From Avedoeria sp964651245 (lineage in GTDB: Bacteria; Chloroflexota; Anaerolineae; Epilineales; Epilineaceae), in the NCBI GenBank assembly GCA_964651245.1, contig CAZYVI010000007.1, forward strand, positions 62,001-126,000: a DNA stretch of 64,000 nucleotides, written 5' to 3'. The notes beneath the pieces are model-generated. The model saw nothing but the letters and a program-made list of their open reading frames with translations, was not told the origin of the DNA and did no database searches. Of the stretch, positions 28,101 to 34,606 are shown in pieces. The first letter of the stretch is position 1; each line of letters opens with the position of its first letter. The translations under genes were made by a program, and so were the position numbers.

Positions 28101-28338
28101 CCTGCAGGTGGCGCGAAGCGAAGGCCCGGCTGCGCGCGCCGCCGTCGGTCGCGTCGCCCGCGATCGGCCGCGCGCGCGGCGGGGCGGCGGCGATGGCGAC
28201 CGCCCCGGCGGCTGTGAGGGCCGCCGCGACGGCGAGCGCGCCCAGTGCGGTCGCGGCGCGGGGCGCTCGGCGCGACGGCGAGCGATCGGACAGCGGCGCC
28301 GGCGCGTCGCGGCGGGCAGGCGGGAGCGGGACGTTCAC
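25102..28338 (-). CDS. Secreted DNRLRE / CSLREA / parallel beta-helix protein
   Basis: I place the start at the GTG at 28338 because GGAGGATC lies immediately upstream. An ATG-initiated version would add 20 basic residues without a ribosome site. The 1078-residue protein has a signal segment (about residues 28-53). A DNRLRE-type domain covers about 88-250 (SYLRFSTATLPADIVFVSATLRL, AWAEPTIAWRNKP, VTPLVRDWLTG). A roughly 100-residue Thr/Pro-rich linker is followed by a CSLREA-like motif (GDNACRTTAGRCTLRAALEEA, about 369-388) and a right-handed beta-helix region (NRLLRNGVGVAV, NSVERNRDDGVRL, NRITGNGSAAIAV). A large C-terminal region of unknown fold ends in TIQLPYSCKRCNRP. These domains typify cell-surface structural proteins, with no catalytic residues evident. 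Its stop is 1 nt from the stop of the convergent cyclase gene. Confidence 0.78.
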   Translation of the reverse strand: MNVPLPPARRDAPAPLSDRSPSRRAPRAATALGALAVAAALTAAGAVAIAAAPPRARPIAGDATDGGARSRAFASRHLQALDGTTCLTAELDATVDSDQPTATLGSEPFLQVARSRGVPAPERWSYLRFSTATLPADIVFVSATLRLLLQSTTGLPPFGHSIHPAAAAWAEPTIAWRNKPRTGAAVSNLVFTGDAMTVTADVTPLVRDWLTGALPNHGLVLMPDADLDAATFFSREYNDPPYPPALCVGWQRPTATATATSTAPPSSTPTPRISATPTDPPSPTPTSRLTATPTATDAPGATATSVPTRTPSPSDTPTRPAPPTATPTASPTAAASATAGPSPSPTGGPALLDLVVDDGGDLGDARPGDNACRTTAGRCTLRAALEEAGAGAAVDVRIAFDPGVEAVAVPAGSPLPALRRGNVAVVGYGARDAAAAERAEDRTVQPAGFVRLVGAAEGPPIAAAGLLLDGARGVAIDGLSIEGFAIGIAVVNGAAGVAIGGVAAGARGNRLLRNGVGVAVDASSSQVRLEGNSVERNRDDGVRLARTRGGQVRLRANRITGNGSAAIAVAASGAETAPPVVTAVDGRAGRVDGTACPSCVVEVFTDPGLQAARVTGLTATADSAGAWSVRGLIVLPADTNVTATATDGADTSRLSAPFPTDIGTAWTLSERPGASPGTLRNRRLVRSYILRDEQRRLVGDAVLRFVPDDLGLRFPVRTGLVDVSLGVELAAQLFSRKLHTSLEAVERSGVRHSVRWSPNLAVAVAQPGAGPGDVLLDLFGLGPLGLGARHRLDPADAAARAVDTARGVESAGRAGGARDLAPAARGAMAQAEAYAAAYLGAPAELREGPYAWTLNLAMGGGIYELRSSGEAVSGPLDIVAPVAAYNAAGPASGCPGGPPGAVLAGWVEMGRCWVPVPGSSAAPPAAGASTFVASAQVSLPAEGGGAFAQGAEPMTIYTVGFDTTAPVFEPAVGDGARLIGLLPPSLGTAFDDRSGVNAAGGVVATLDQTPLALRYDPDSRRILVVDRTLPPDVPDGPAVLSIRISDGFCNAAARDFDVVVVRGATIQLPYSCKRCNRP

Positions 28339-28454
28339 GGCGATCCTCCTGGCAGGCCGGCTGGCGACGCGGCGCGCGGGCGCCCGCGAACGGCGCACCG
28401 CGGTCCGGACCGATGGTACATGACGCGCCGTCGCAAGGCGGCGATACGTCGGGC

Positions 28455-28460
28455 TACAAT
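28455..28460 (+). promoter_or_regulatory. -10 box (TACAAT) for a probably leaderless metallopeptidase-folP mRNA
   Basis: TACAAT is followed by exactly 6 nt (CGGCCC) and then ATG. No Shine-Dalgarno sequence is present, so the transcript should begin at the start codon. Confidence 0.55.
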
Positions 28461-28466
28461 CGGCCC

Positions 28467-28841
28467 ATGCACCGCGATCGCAATGCGTTCGCCCGAATCG
28501 TGGCCGAGGTCGTCGACGGCTTGCCGGATCGGTTCGTGCGCGCGCTCGACAACGTCGAGTTCGTCGTCGAGGACCGGCCGTCGCCGAGCCAGCGCCGCGC
28601 GCTGCGCGTCGGCCACCCCGACGGTCTGCTCGGGCTGTACGAGGGCACGCCGCTCACCGAGCGCCGCGCCGACGACGGCCTGCGGCCACCCGACCGGGTG
28701 ACGCTGTTCCGGCTGCCGCTGCTCGCGCGCTGCCGCTCCGAGGCCGAGCTGCGCGCCGAGATCCGCCGCACCGTCCTGCACGAGGTGGCGCACGTGTTCG
28801 GCATCGACGACGACCGGCTCGTCGAGCTCGACGCCTACTGA
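28467..28841 (+). CDS. Small zincin-like metallopeptidase (DUF1025 type)
   Basis: This 124-residue protein fits the minimal 'metallopeptidase family' often found in Actinobacteria and Chloroflexota. The zinc motif is HEVAHVFGIDDDRL, with His105, Glu106, His109 and Asp114 as the likely third ligand. The upstream RVTLFRLPLLARC segment matches the family's central strand ('i.lfr.pl.r.c'). There is no signal peptide, so it is cytoplasmic. Its stop TGA overlaps the folP start (TGATG), so the two are translated together. Physiological substrates are unknown. Confidence 0.85.
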   Translation: MHRDRNAFARIVAEVVDGLPDRFVRALDNVEFVVEDRPSPSQRRALRVGHPDGLLGLYEGTPLTERRADDGLRPPDRVTLFRLPLLARCRSEAELRAEIRRTVLHEVAHVFGIDDDRLVELDAY

Positions 28842-29770
28842 TGGGCGCGCCACCGTCCGCCCCGGCCGCGCTGACCGTCCGCGGCCGCACCTGGCGCTGG
28901 GGCCAGCGCACGCTCGTCATGGGCGTCCTGAACGCCACGCCAGACTCGTTCTCGGGCGACGGGCTCTACGCCGGCGCCGTCGGCGGGACGGCGGTCGAGC
29001 GCGCCGTCGCCGCGGCGGTCGCCATGGTCCACGACGGCGCCGACCTGATCGACATCGGCGGCGAGAGCACCCGGCCGGGCGGGGCGGCGGTCGACGCCGC
29101 CGGCGAGCGCGCCCGCGTCGTGCCGGTCGTGGCGGCGGTCCGGGCGGCGGTCGACGTCCCGATCTCGATCGACACCAGCAAGGCCGACGTGGCCGCGGCC
29201 GCGCTCGATGCCGGCGCCGATGTCGTCAACGACGTCTGGGCGCTCGCCGCCGACGCGCGCATGGCCGAGGTCGTGGCGCGCGCCGGCGTACCGGTGGTCC
29301 TGATGCACAACCGCGCCGCCCGCGCCACGACCGACGCGACCGTCGGCGGCCACTACGCCGACGTGCGCTACGACGACGTCGTGGCCGCCGTCGCCGGGGC
29401 GCTGCACGAGCGGGTCGAAGCCGCCCGCGCCGCGGGCATCGCGGCGGACCGCATCGTCGTCGACCCGGGGCTGGGCTTCGGCAAGACGCCCGCTCAGAAC
29501 CTGGCCCTGCTCGACCGCGTCGGCGAGCTCGCCGCCCTGGGCTACCCGGTGCTCGTCGGGCCGTCGCGCAAGAGCTTCGTCGGCGCCGCGCTCGACCTCC
29601 CGCCCGACGACCGCCTCGAGGGCACGGCCGCCGCCGTCGCCATCGCCATCGCCCGCGGCGCCGACATCGTGCGCGTCCACGACGTGCGGGCGATGACGCG
29701 GGTGGCGCGCATGGCGGACGCCATCGTGCGGCGCGGGTCGGCGCCCGGCCCTACTCCAGCGAGCCGATGA
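28841..29770 (+). CDS. folP: Dihydropteroate synthase
   Basis: FolP condenses 6-hydroxymethyl-7,8-dihydropterin pyrophosphate with p-aminobenzoate in folate synthesis and is the sulfonamide target. The 309-residue TIM barrel shows the standard signatures: MGVLNATPDSFSGDG near the N-terminus, DLIDIGGESTRPGG, VPISIDTSKADVA, VVNDVWAL, VVLMHNR, VVDPGLGFGKT, VGPSRKSFVG and the closing VRVHDV. All substrate-binding positions I can check are intact. It starts within the stop of the metallopeptidase gene. The last 20 nt overlap the 3' end of the convergent hypothetical gene. It is one of three folate-linked genes in the window, with ftcD and the MTHFR-like gene, at separate loci. Confidence 0.95.
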   Translation: MGAPPSAPAALTVRGRTWRWGQRTLVMGVLNATPDSFSGDGLYAGAVGGTAVERAVAAAVAMVHDGADLIDIGGESTRPGGAAVDAAGERARVVPVVAAVRAAVDVPISIDTSKADVAAAALDAGADVVNDVWALAADARMAEVVARAGVPVVLMHNRAARATTDATVGGHYADVRYDDVVAAVAGALHERVEAARAAGIAADRIVVDPGLGFGKTPAQNLALLDRVGELAALGYPVLVGPSRKSFVGAALDLPPDDRLEGTAAAVAIAIARGADIVRVHDVRAMTRVARMADAIVRRGSAPGPTPASR

Positions 29771-30320
29771 AGGCATCCAAGGTCGCTTGATCCCAGCCCG
29801 CGACCGCGCCATCCGCGATGATCATCGCCGGACGACCGCCCTTGGACGTGAACAAGGCGAACGCCTGACGTCGAGACGCACCGGAGCGATCCTCGCCTTC
29901 GGTGATCGTGACCGTGGTGCGTTCGCCGCGGATCGTCACCTCATCGCTCGACACCTCGCGGCCCGATCGCATGCCTGACCCCACCCGGGCCGTCGCCATG
30001 TCGCGCATCTGCTCTACCGAAAGGTCTTCGCCGGCCGGCACCTCGGCCAGGATCACCGTCATCGGCGCGTCGCCGGCCTCGCTGCCGGTCGCGAACACGG
30101 CCATCGACATGTCCATCAGCGAGAACGCGTACTTCGGCTCGAGCCCGGCCGGCAGGCTGAAGTCGGCGATCGCCCGCCCGGTCTTGAGCACGTCCTCGGG
30201 ATTCGACTGGGCGTTCTGGGCCACCTGCATCCCGAGGTACATCGTCGCCGCCACGAGCGCGCAGCAGCCCAGGGCGGCCACGCCGCCGACGGCGAGCAGG
30301 ATCTTGGTCGTGCGGGTCAT
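29751..30320 (-). CDS. Unrecognised membrane-anchored protein at the end of the CoA-ligase operon
   Basis: I do not recognise this 189-residue protein. It has one N-terminal transmembrane segment or signal anchor (about residues 7-32, containing a Cys-Cys pair), then an extracytoplasmic alpha/beta-looking domain with ADFSLPAGLEPKYAFSLMDM, MTVILAEVPAGED and a closing DQATLDAFIGSLE. There are no repeats and no conserved catalytic signature. Its ATG overlaps the stop of the benzoate-CoA ligase gene (ATGA), so it is translated with that operon. This is notable because the others are cytoplasmic enzymes. The 3' end overlaps folP by 20 nt on the opposite strand. Confidence 0.7.
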   Translation of the reverse strand: MTRTTKILLAVGGVAALGCCALVAATMYLGMQVAQNAQSNPEDVLKTGRAIADFSLPAGLEPKYAFSLMDMSMAVFATGSEAGDAPMTVILAEVPAGEDLSVEQMRDMATARVGSGMRSGREVSSDEVTIRGERTTVTITEGEDRSGASRRQAFALFTSKGGRPAMIIADGAVAGWDQATLDAFIGSLE

Positions 30321-31912
30321 GGCGTGTCGCCCTCCTGGGCGTCGTGGCGCAGCCGGAAGCGCTGGATCTTGCCGGTGGCGGTCTTGGGCAGGCTGTCGAC
30401 GAACACGATCCAGCGCGGCCGCTTGTACTCCGCCATCGTCGCCCGGCAGTGCTGGATGAGCGCTGCGGCCAGCGTCTCGTCGGCCTTGACGTGGGCGTGT
30501 ACGACGACGAACGCCTTGGGTTTCACGAGGTCGTGCTCGTCGGCGTGGCCGACGACCGCCGCTTCGAGCACCGCGTCGTGGGCCAGGAGGGCGCTCTCGA
30601 CCTCGATCGGCGAGACCCAGATCCCGCCGACCTTGAGCATGTCGTCGCTGCGCCCTTCGTGCCAGTACACGCCGTCGCCGTCGCAGCGGTACTTGTCGCC
30701 CGTGAACAGCCAGGGCCCGAGGAACGTCTCGCGGCTCTTGGCGCTCTGGTGGAGGTAGAACAGCGCCGCCGTCTCGCCGCGCACCAAGAGGTTGCCGACT
30801 TCGCCCACCCCGACGTCGGCGCCCTGCTCGTCGACCACACGCACCTCATAGCCCGGCACCGGCCGACCGCTGGCGCCGGGATGGATGTCGCCGGGCCGGT
30901 TCGAGATGAAGATGTGGTAGTTCTCGGTCGAGCCGATGCCGTCGATGATCTCGAGGCCGGTGCGGTCGCGCCAGGCGTGCCAGATCGGCGCCGGGAGCGC
31001 CTCGCCGGCCGAGACGCACAGCCGCAGCGAGCCGAGGTCGTGCGCCGTCGTCAAATCGGGTAGGCTCAGCATCATGCCGTAGCCGGTCGGGGCGTTGTAG
31101 AACACGGTCGGTCGGTGGGCGGCGATGACGCCGAGCAGCGCCCGGGCGTCGCGCGGCGGACCGCTGAACAGGGTCACGCTGGCGCCCACATACCACGGGA
31201 ACACCAGGTTGCCGCCCGTGCCGAACGTGAAGAACAGCTTGGCGGCCGCGAACGTCCGGTCGTCCTCGCGCAGGCCCAGCGTGAGCCGGCCCCAGTTGTG
31301 GGCCGTCAGCGGCAGGTCCTTGTGGGCGTGGAGAATGCCCTTGGCCTCGCCGGTGGTGCCGCTGGAGTAGTTCAGGCAGCAGAAGTCGTCGCGGTGGGTG
31401 TTCGCCGCCGTCGCGGTCGTCGGCCGGCCCGCCAACAGCGCCCGGTAGTGCGGATCGCCGCCGGCGCCCGGCGCGTCGCCGTCGCCGACGACGACGACGT
31501 GCTCGAGCCAGCCCAGCTCGTGGCGGATCGGCTCGATCGCCGCCAGCAGTCGTTCGTCGACGAACAGGACCCGCGCCCGGCAGTCGTCGAGCAGGAAGCG
31601 GTAGTCGGCGGGCTTGAGGAGGGTGTTGAAGCTGGCGGCGACGGCGCCGGCCTTGATCGCGCCGAAGTAGGCGGTCACGAACTCCGGTGTGTCGAGGCAC
31701 AGGATGGCCACCGTCTCGCCGAAGCGCACGCCCAGCTCGCGCAGCGCGTCGACGACCTGGTTCACCTCGGCCGCCACCTCGCCGAACGTCAGGCTGCGGC
31801 GGTCGGCGACCAGGGCGACCTTGTCGCTCCGCTCGGCCAGGTTGTGCTCCAGGATGGCCACCGCGTTGTAGTGCTCGGGCAGGTCGGCGGCGCGCAGCGG
31901 GGTCGAGTTCAT
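30317..31912 (-). CDS. Benzoate-CoA ligase family enzyme (2-aminobenzoate-CoA ligase candidate)
   Basis: The 531-residue ANL-superfamily enzyme forms an acyl-adenylate and then a CoA thioester. It has the P-loop YSSGTTGEAKG (about residues 182-192), the benzoate-CoA-ligase subfamily segment FTFGTGGNLVFPWYVGASV, FYNAPTGYGMML, the A5-type motif DGIGSTENYHIFISN, the hinge/A8 region GRSDDMLKVGGIWVSPIEVE and the catalytic Lys515 in LPKTATGKIQ. This subfamily acts on benzoate, 4-hydroxybenzoate or 2-aminobenzoate. The kynurenine-pathway neighbours make anthranilate the most economical substrate, but that is inference. GGAGGA precedes the ATG, which overlaps the upstream acyl-CoA dehydrogenase stop (ATGA). 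Confidence 0.87.
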   Translation of the reverse strand: MNSTPLRAADLPEHYNAVAILEHNLAERSDKVALVADRRSLTFGEVAAEVNQVVDALRELGVRFGETVAILCLDTPEFVTAYFGAIKAGAVAASFNTLLKPADYRFLLDDCRARVLFVDERLLAAIEPIRHELGWLEHVVVVGDGDAPGAGGDPHYRALLAGRPTTATAANTHRDDFCCLNYSSGTTGEAKGILHAHKDLPLTAHNWGRLTLGLREDDRTFAAAKLFFTFGTGGNLVFPWYVGASVTLFSGPPRDARALLGVIAAHRPTVFYNAPTGYGMMLSLPDLTTAHDLGSLRLCVSAGEALPAPIWHAWRDRTGLEIIDGIGSTENYHIFISNRPGDIHPGASGRPVPGYEVRVVDEQGADVGVGEVGNLLVRGETAALFYLHQSAKSRETFLGPWLFTGDKYRCDGDGVYWHEGRSDDMLKVGGIWVSPIEVESALLAHDAVLEAAVVGHADEHDLVKPKAFVVVHAHVKADETLAAALIQHCRATMAEYKRPRWIVFVDSLPKTATGKIQRFRLRHDAQEGDTP

Positions 31913-33093
31913 CGTTCCTCCGGTGGGGGCGGCGTCTCGGACGCGCCGGTATCGGGTCCGAGGAGGTCGCGGGCGATGATCAGGCGCTGGATGTGGCTGG
32001 TGCCCTCGTAGATCTGGAGGCCCTTGATGTCGCGCCAGTGGCGTTCGACGGCGACATCGTTGCCGTAGCCGCGGCCGCCGTGGATCAGCACCGCCTGGTC
32101 GGCCGCCCGCAGCGCGGCCTCTACCGCGAACAGCTTGGCCGTCGCCGTCGCCCGCGTCGACGGCGCCCCGGCCATCTTGCGCTCGGCCGCGTGTGCGACC
32201 AGGAGCGCCGCCGCCTCGATGTCGGCGTACATGTCCGCCAGCGCCTGCTGGATCATGCCGAAGTCGCCGATGCGCGATCCGAACGCCCGGCGCTGGCGGG
32301 CGAACGCGACGGACGCGTCGAGGCACGCCCGCCCGACGCCCACCGCGCCCGCGGCGACGCCGAGCCGGCCGTGGTCGAGCGCGCCCATCGCCACCCGGAA
32401 GCCACCGCCCGGCGCCCCGAGCCGCGCCGACGCCGGCACGCGGCAGCCGTCGAAGGTGAGGACGGCGTGGTCGGCGGCGCGGTGGCCCAGCGTGCGCCAC
32501 GGCAGCGGCGTGCGCACCAGGCCCGGCGTGTCGGTCGGCACGACGAATGCGCAGATCTGGCGGTGCGGCCGCTCGGCCGGCAGCGACGGCTCGCGCGCGA
32601 AAACGAGCGCCACATCGGCGATGCCGCCGTTCGTGATCCAGATCTTGCGGCCGTCGAGCACATAGTGGTCGCCGTCGCGGCGGGCCGTCGTGCGCATCGC
32701 CGCCGCGTCGGAACCGGCCTCGTCCTCGGTCAGGGCGTAGCACCCGATCGCCTCGCCGCGCGCCAACCGCGGCAGCCATTCAGCCTGCTGGTCGGGCCGG
32801 CCGTGGTCGGCCAAGCACAGCGTCACCAGCCCGGTGTGGACGGCCATGAAGCCGCGCACCGACGAGTCGACATAACCCAGCTCCTCGTAGACCAGCGCCA
32901 GCGCCCGATGGTCCATCCCGGCGCCGCCGAGCGCGGGCGCGATCGGTCCGCCGAGGAAACCGGCGCGCCCCATCTCGGGCACGAGCTCGATCGGGAACCG
33001 GCCTGCCTCGTCCGCCTGGCGCGCCAGCGGGGCGAGGCGGTCGTGGGCGAACGCGCGGGCGCGGTCGCGCCACGCGGCCTGTTCGGGCGTCAC
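31909..33093 (-). CDS. Acyl-CoA dehydrogenase
   Basis: The 394-residue flavoprotein has the full ACAD architecture. The N-terminal helical domain is followed by the flavin/substrate motif CYALTEDEAGSDAAAM, the strand KIWITNGGIADVALVF, the middle beta domain, and the C-terminal helices with RRAFGSRIGDFGMIQ and GGRGYGNDVAVERHWRD. The catalytic base is likely Glu363 in YEGTSHIQRLIIAR. These enzymes introduce a 2,3 double bond in acyl-CoA thioesters and pass electrons to ETF. It starts at a GTG with GGAG upstream and overlaps the RidA-family stop by 4 nt (GTGA). In this operon it may oxidise a ring-cleavage or dearomatised acyl-CoA intermediate. Confidence 0.9.
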   Translation of the reverse strand: MTPEQAAWRDRARAFAHDRLAPLARQADEAGRFPIELVPEMGRAGFLGGPIAPALGGAGMDHRALALVYEELGYVDSSVRGFMAVHTGLVTLCLADHGRPDQQAEWLPRLARGEAIGCYALTEDEAGSDAAAMRTTARRDGDHYVLDGRKIWITNGGIADVALVFAREPSLPAERPHRQICAFVVPTDTPGLVRTPLPWRTLGHRAADHAVLTFDGCRVPASARLGAPGGGFRVAMGALDHGRLGVAAGAVGVGRACLDASVAFARQRRAFGSRIGDFGMIQQALADMYADIEAAALLVAHAAERKMAGAPSTRATATAKLFAVEAALRAADQAVLIHGGRGYGNDVAVERHWRDIKGLQIYEGTSHIQRLIIARDLLGPDTGASETPPPPEER

Positions 33094-33656
33094 GCCCGGG
33101 CTCCGTGCCCGTCGCCGGGACCGCCGCCGTCGTTGACGTCGACCTCGCCGCCGACCTCGCCGCCGATGTCGACGGCGTTGCCGACGCCGTCTCCGTCCCC
33201 GTCGGCACGGGCAGCCGCACCGTTCGCCGGCCTCGCCCGCGCGTCCCCGACGACCGCGTAGCCGTCGATCTCGACGAGCGCGTCGGCGTCGAAGAAGCCC
33301 GTCACGCCCAGCAGCATCATCGCCGGAAAGTGGCGGCCGAAGTGGCGGCGCCAGACCGCGCCCAGCGCGGGCCGGGCGGCGCGGTAGGCGGCCACGTCGG
33401 CCACGTAGAAGTGCAGCTTCACGATGTCGCGCGCCGTGCCGCCGGCGGCGTGCACGACGGCGATGACGTTCGCCAGCGCGGCGTCGACCTGGCCGACCAG
33501 GTCGCCGGGCGCGGCGATCCGCCCGTCGGCGTCGGTCCCGTTCTGGCCGGCCAGCCAGACGATGCGGCCGCCGCGGCTGACGACGCCGTGGCTGAAGCCC
33601 ACCGGCGGCGCCAGCCCGGCCGGGTTCACGATCTCGACACGGTCGTCGTTCGACAA
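33090..33656 (-). CDS. RidA/YjgF-family protein with Asp/Gly-rich tail
   Basis: The 188-residue product starts at a TTG (33656) with GGGGAG 8 nt upstream; a GTG nine codons later is the alternative. Residues 8-138 form a Rid domain (LAPPVGFSHGVV, IVWLAGQNGTD, GQVDAALANVIAVVHAAGG, DIVKLHFYVADV, VEIDGYAVV). Rid proteins hydrolyse reactive enamines/imines or act on related ring-cleavage products. The archetypal catalytic Arg in 'FPARS' is replaced (FPAMML), so it belongs to a non-RidA subgroup with uncertain activity. The last 40 residues are an odd Asp/Gly-rich tail (ADGDGDGVGNAVD...), resembling calcium-binding repeats of secreted proteins although no export signal exists. It overlaps the acyl-CoA dehydrogenase start by 4 nt. 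Confidence 0.8.
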   Translation of the reverse strand: MSNDDRVEIVNPAGLAPPVGFSHGVVSRGGRIVWLAGQNGTDADGRIAAPGDLVGQVDAALANVIAVVHAAGGTARDIVKLHFYVADVAAYRAARPALGAVWRRHFGRHFPAMMLLGVTGFFDADALVEIDGYAVVGDARARPANGAAARADGDGDGVGNAVDIGGEVGGEVDVNDGGGPGDGHGARA

Positions 33657-33721
33657 CGGGCGATCTCCCCTGGACGGCGGCGGCGCGCCCCGCGCGGGCC
33701 GCCGCGCGGGCGCGGCACGGT

Positions 33722-34576
33722 CTAGCGCCCTTGGAACACCGGCTTGGCCTTGGCCACGAACGCCTCGTAGAAGCGGCGGTGGTCGCCGGCCATCATGAGC
33801 AGCGCCTGGGCCTGGGCCTCCGCCTCCAGGGCGCTGATCAGGTCCATACCGGCCTCGTTGAGCAGCAGCCGCTTCGTCATGCCCAACGCCAGGGTCGGCC
33901 CGGCCGCCAGCCGCTCGGCCAGCGCCATCGCGGCGTCCATCAGCTCGGCGGCGGGCACGACGCGGTTCACCAGGCCGTAGCGCTCGGCGGTGGCGGCGTC
34001 GATCGTGTCGCCCAGCAGCAGCAGCTCGGCGGCGCGGCCGGCGCCGACGACGCGCGGCAGCAGGAACGCGGCGCCCATGTCGGCGCCGGTGAGGCCGACC
34101 TTGCTGAACAGGAACGCGAAGCGCGCCGCGTCGGCGGCGATGCGCAGGTCCGACGCCAGCGCCAGCACCGCCCCGGCGCCGGCCGCCATGCCGTTCACGG
34201 CGGCGATGACGGGCTTGTCCAGCAGGCAGAGGTTGCGCACCGTGTCGCCGGTCATGCGACAGAACTCGAGGTGGTCCTTGACATCGGCGTCGAGCAGCGC
34301 GCCGATGATCGTGTGGACATCGCCGCCGGAGCAGAAGGCGTCGCCCTCGCCCGTCAGGACGACGACCTTGACCGCCTCGTCGTAGCGCAGCGCGGCGAAG
34401 AGATCGCGCAGCTGGGCGTAGATGTCGAGCGTGATCGCGTTGAGCACCTCCGGGCGGTTCAGCCGCAGCACCGCCACGCCGCTGGGCGTGACCTCGACGT
34501 CGAAGTCGCGCGCCACGCCGGCCGGTCCGAAGCGATGCGGTCCGGGCGCATGGGCGTGCGCGCCTGGCTGGGTCAT
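33722..34576 (-). CDS. Enoyl-CoA hydratase/isomerase family protein
   Basis: The 284-residue crotonase-fold protein has the two oxyanion-hole segments VVLTGEGDAFCSGGDV and AAVNGMAAGAGAVLALASDLRIA, with FLFSKVGLTGADMGAAFLLPRVVG in the catalytic region. The usual first catalytic Glu (in 'PE..lGl') appears as Lys, with an Asp in GADMG, so it is probably a variant hydratase, isomerase or ring-processing crotonase rather than a textbook hydratase. It lies between the secreted propeller gene (30 nt upstream) and the RidA-family gene (65 nt downstream) in the minus-strand operon. This fits a role on CoA thioesters made by the ligase. Confidence 0.85.
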   Translation of the reverse strand: MTQPGAHAHAPGPHRFGPAGVARDFDVEVTPSGVAVLRLNRPEVLNAITLDIYAQLRDLFAALRYDEAVKVVVLTGEGDAFCSGGDVHTIIGALLDADVKDHLEFCRMTGDTVRNLCLLDKPVIAAVNGMAAGAGAVLALASDLRIAADAARFAFLFSKVGLTGADMGAAFLLPRVVGAGRAAELLLLGDTIDAATAERYGLVNRVVPAAELMDAAMALAERLAAGPTLALGMTKRLLLNEAGMDLISALEAEAQAQALLMMAGDHRRFYEAFVAKAKPVFQGR

Positions 34577-34606
34577 GGGCGGAGCACCTCCTCGGCCGCG
34601 CGGCCC

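Noticed and set aside
33722..34576. Naming the crotonase as a specific ring-opening hydrolase of anthraniloyl-CoA degradation
   Set aside because: The catalytic Glu positions differ from both standard hydratases and known ring-cleaving crotonases, so only the family is supported.
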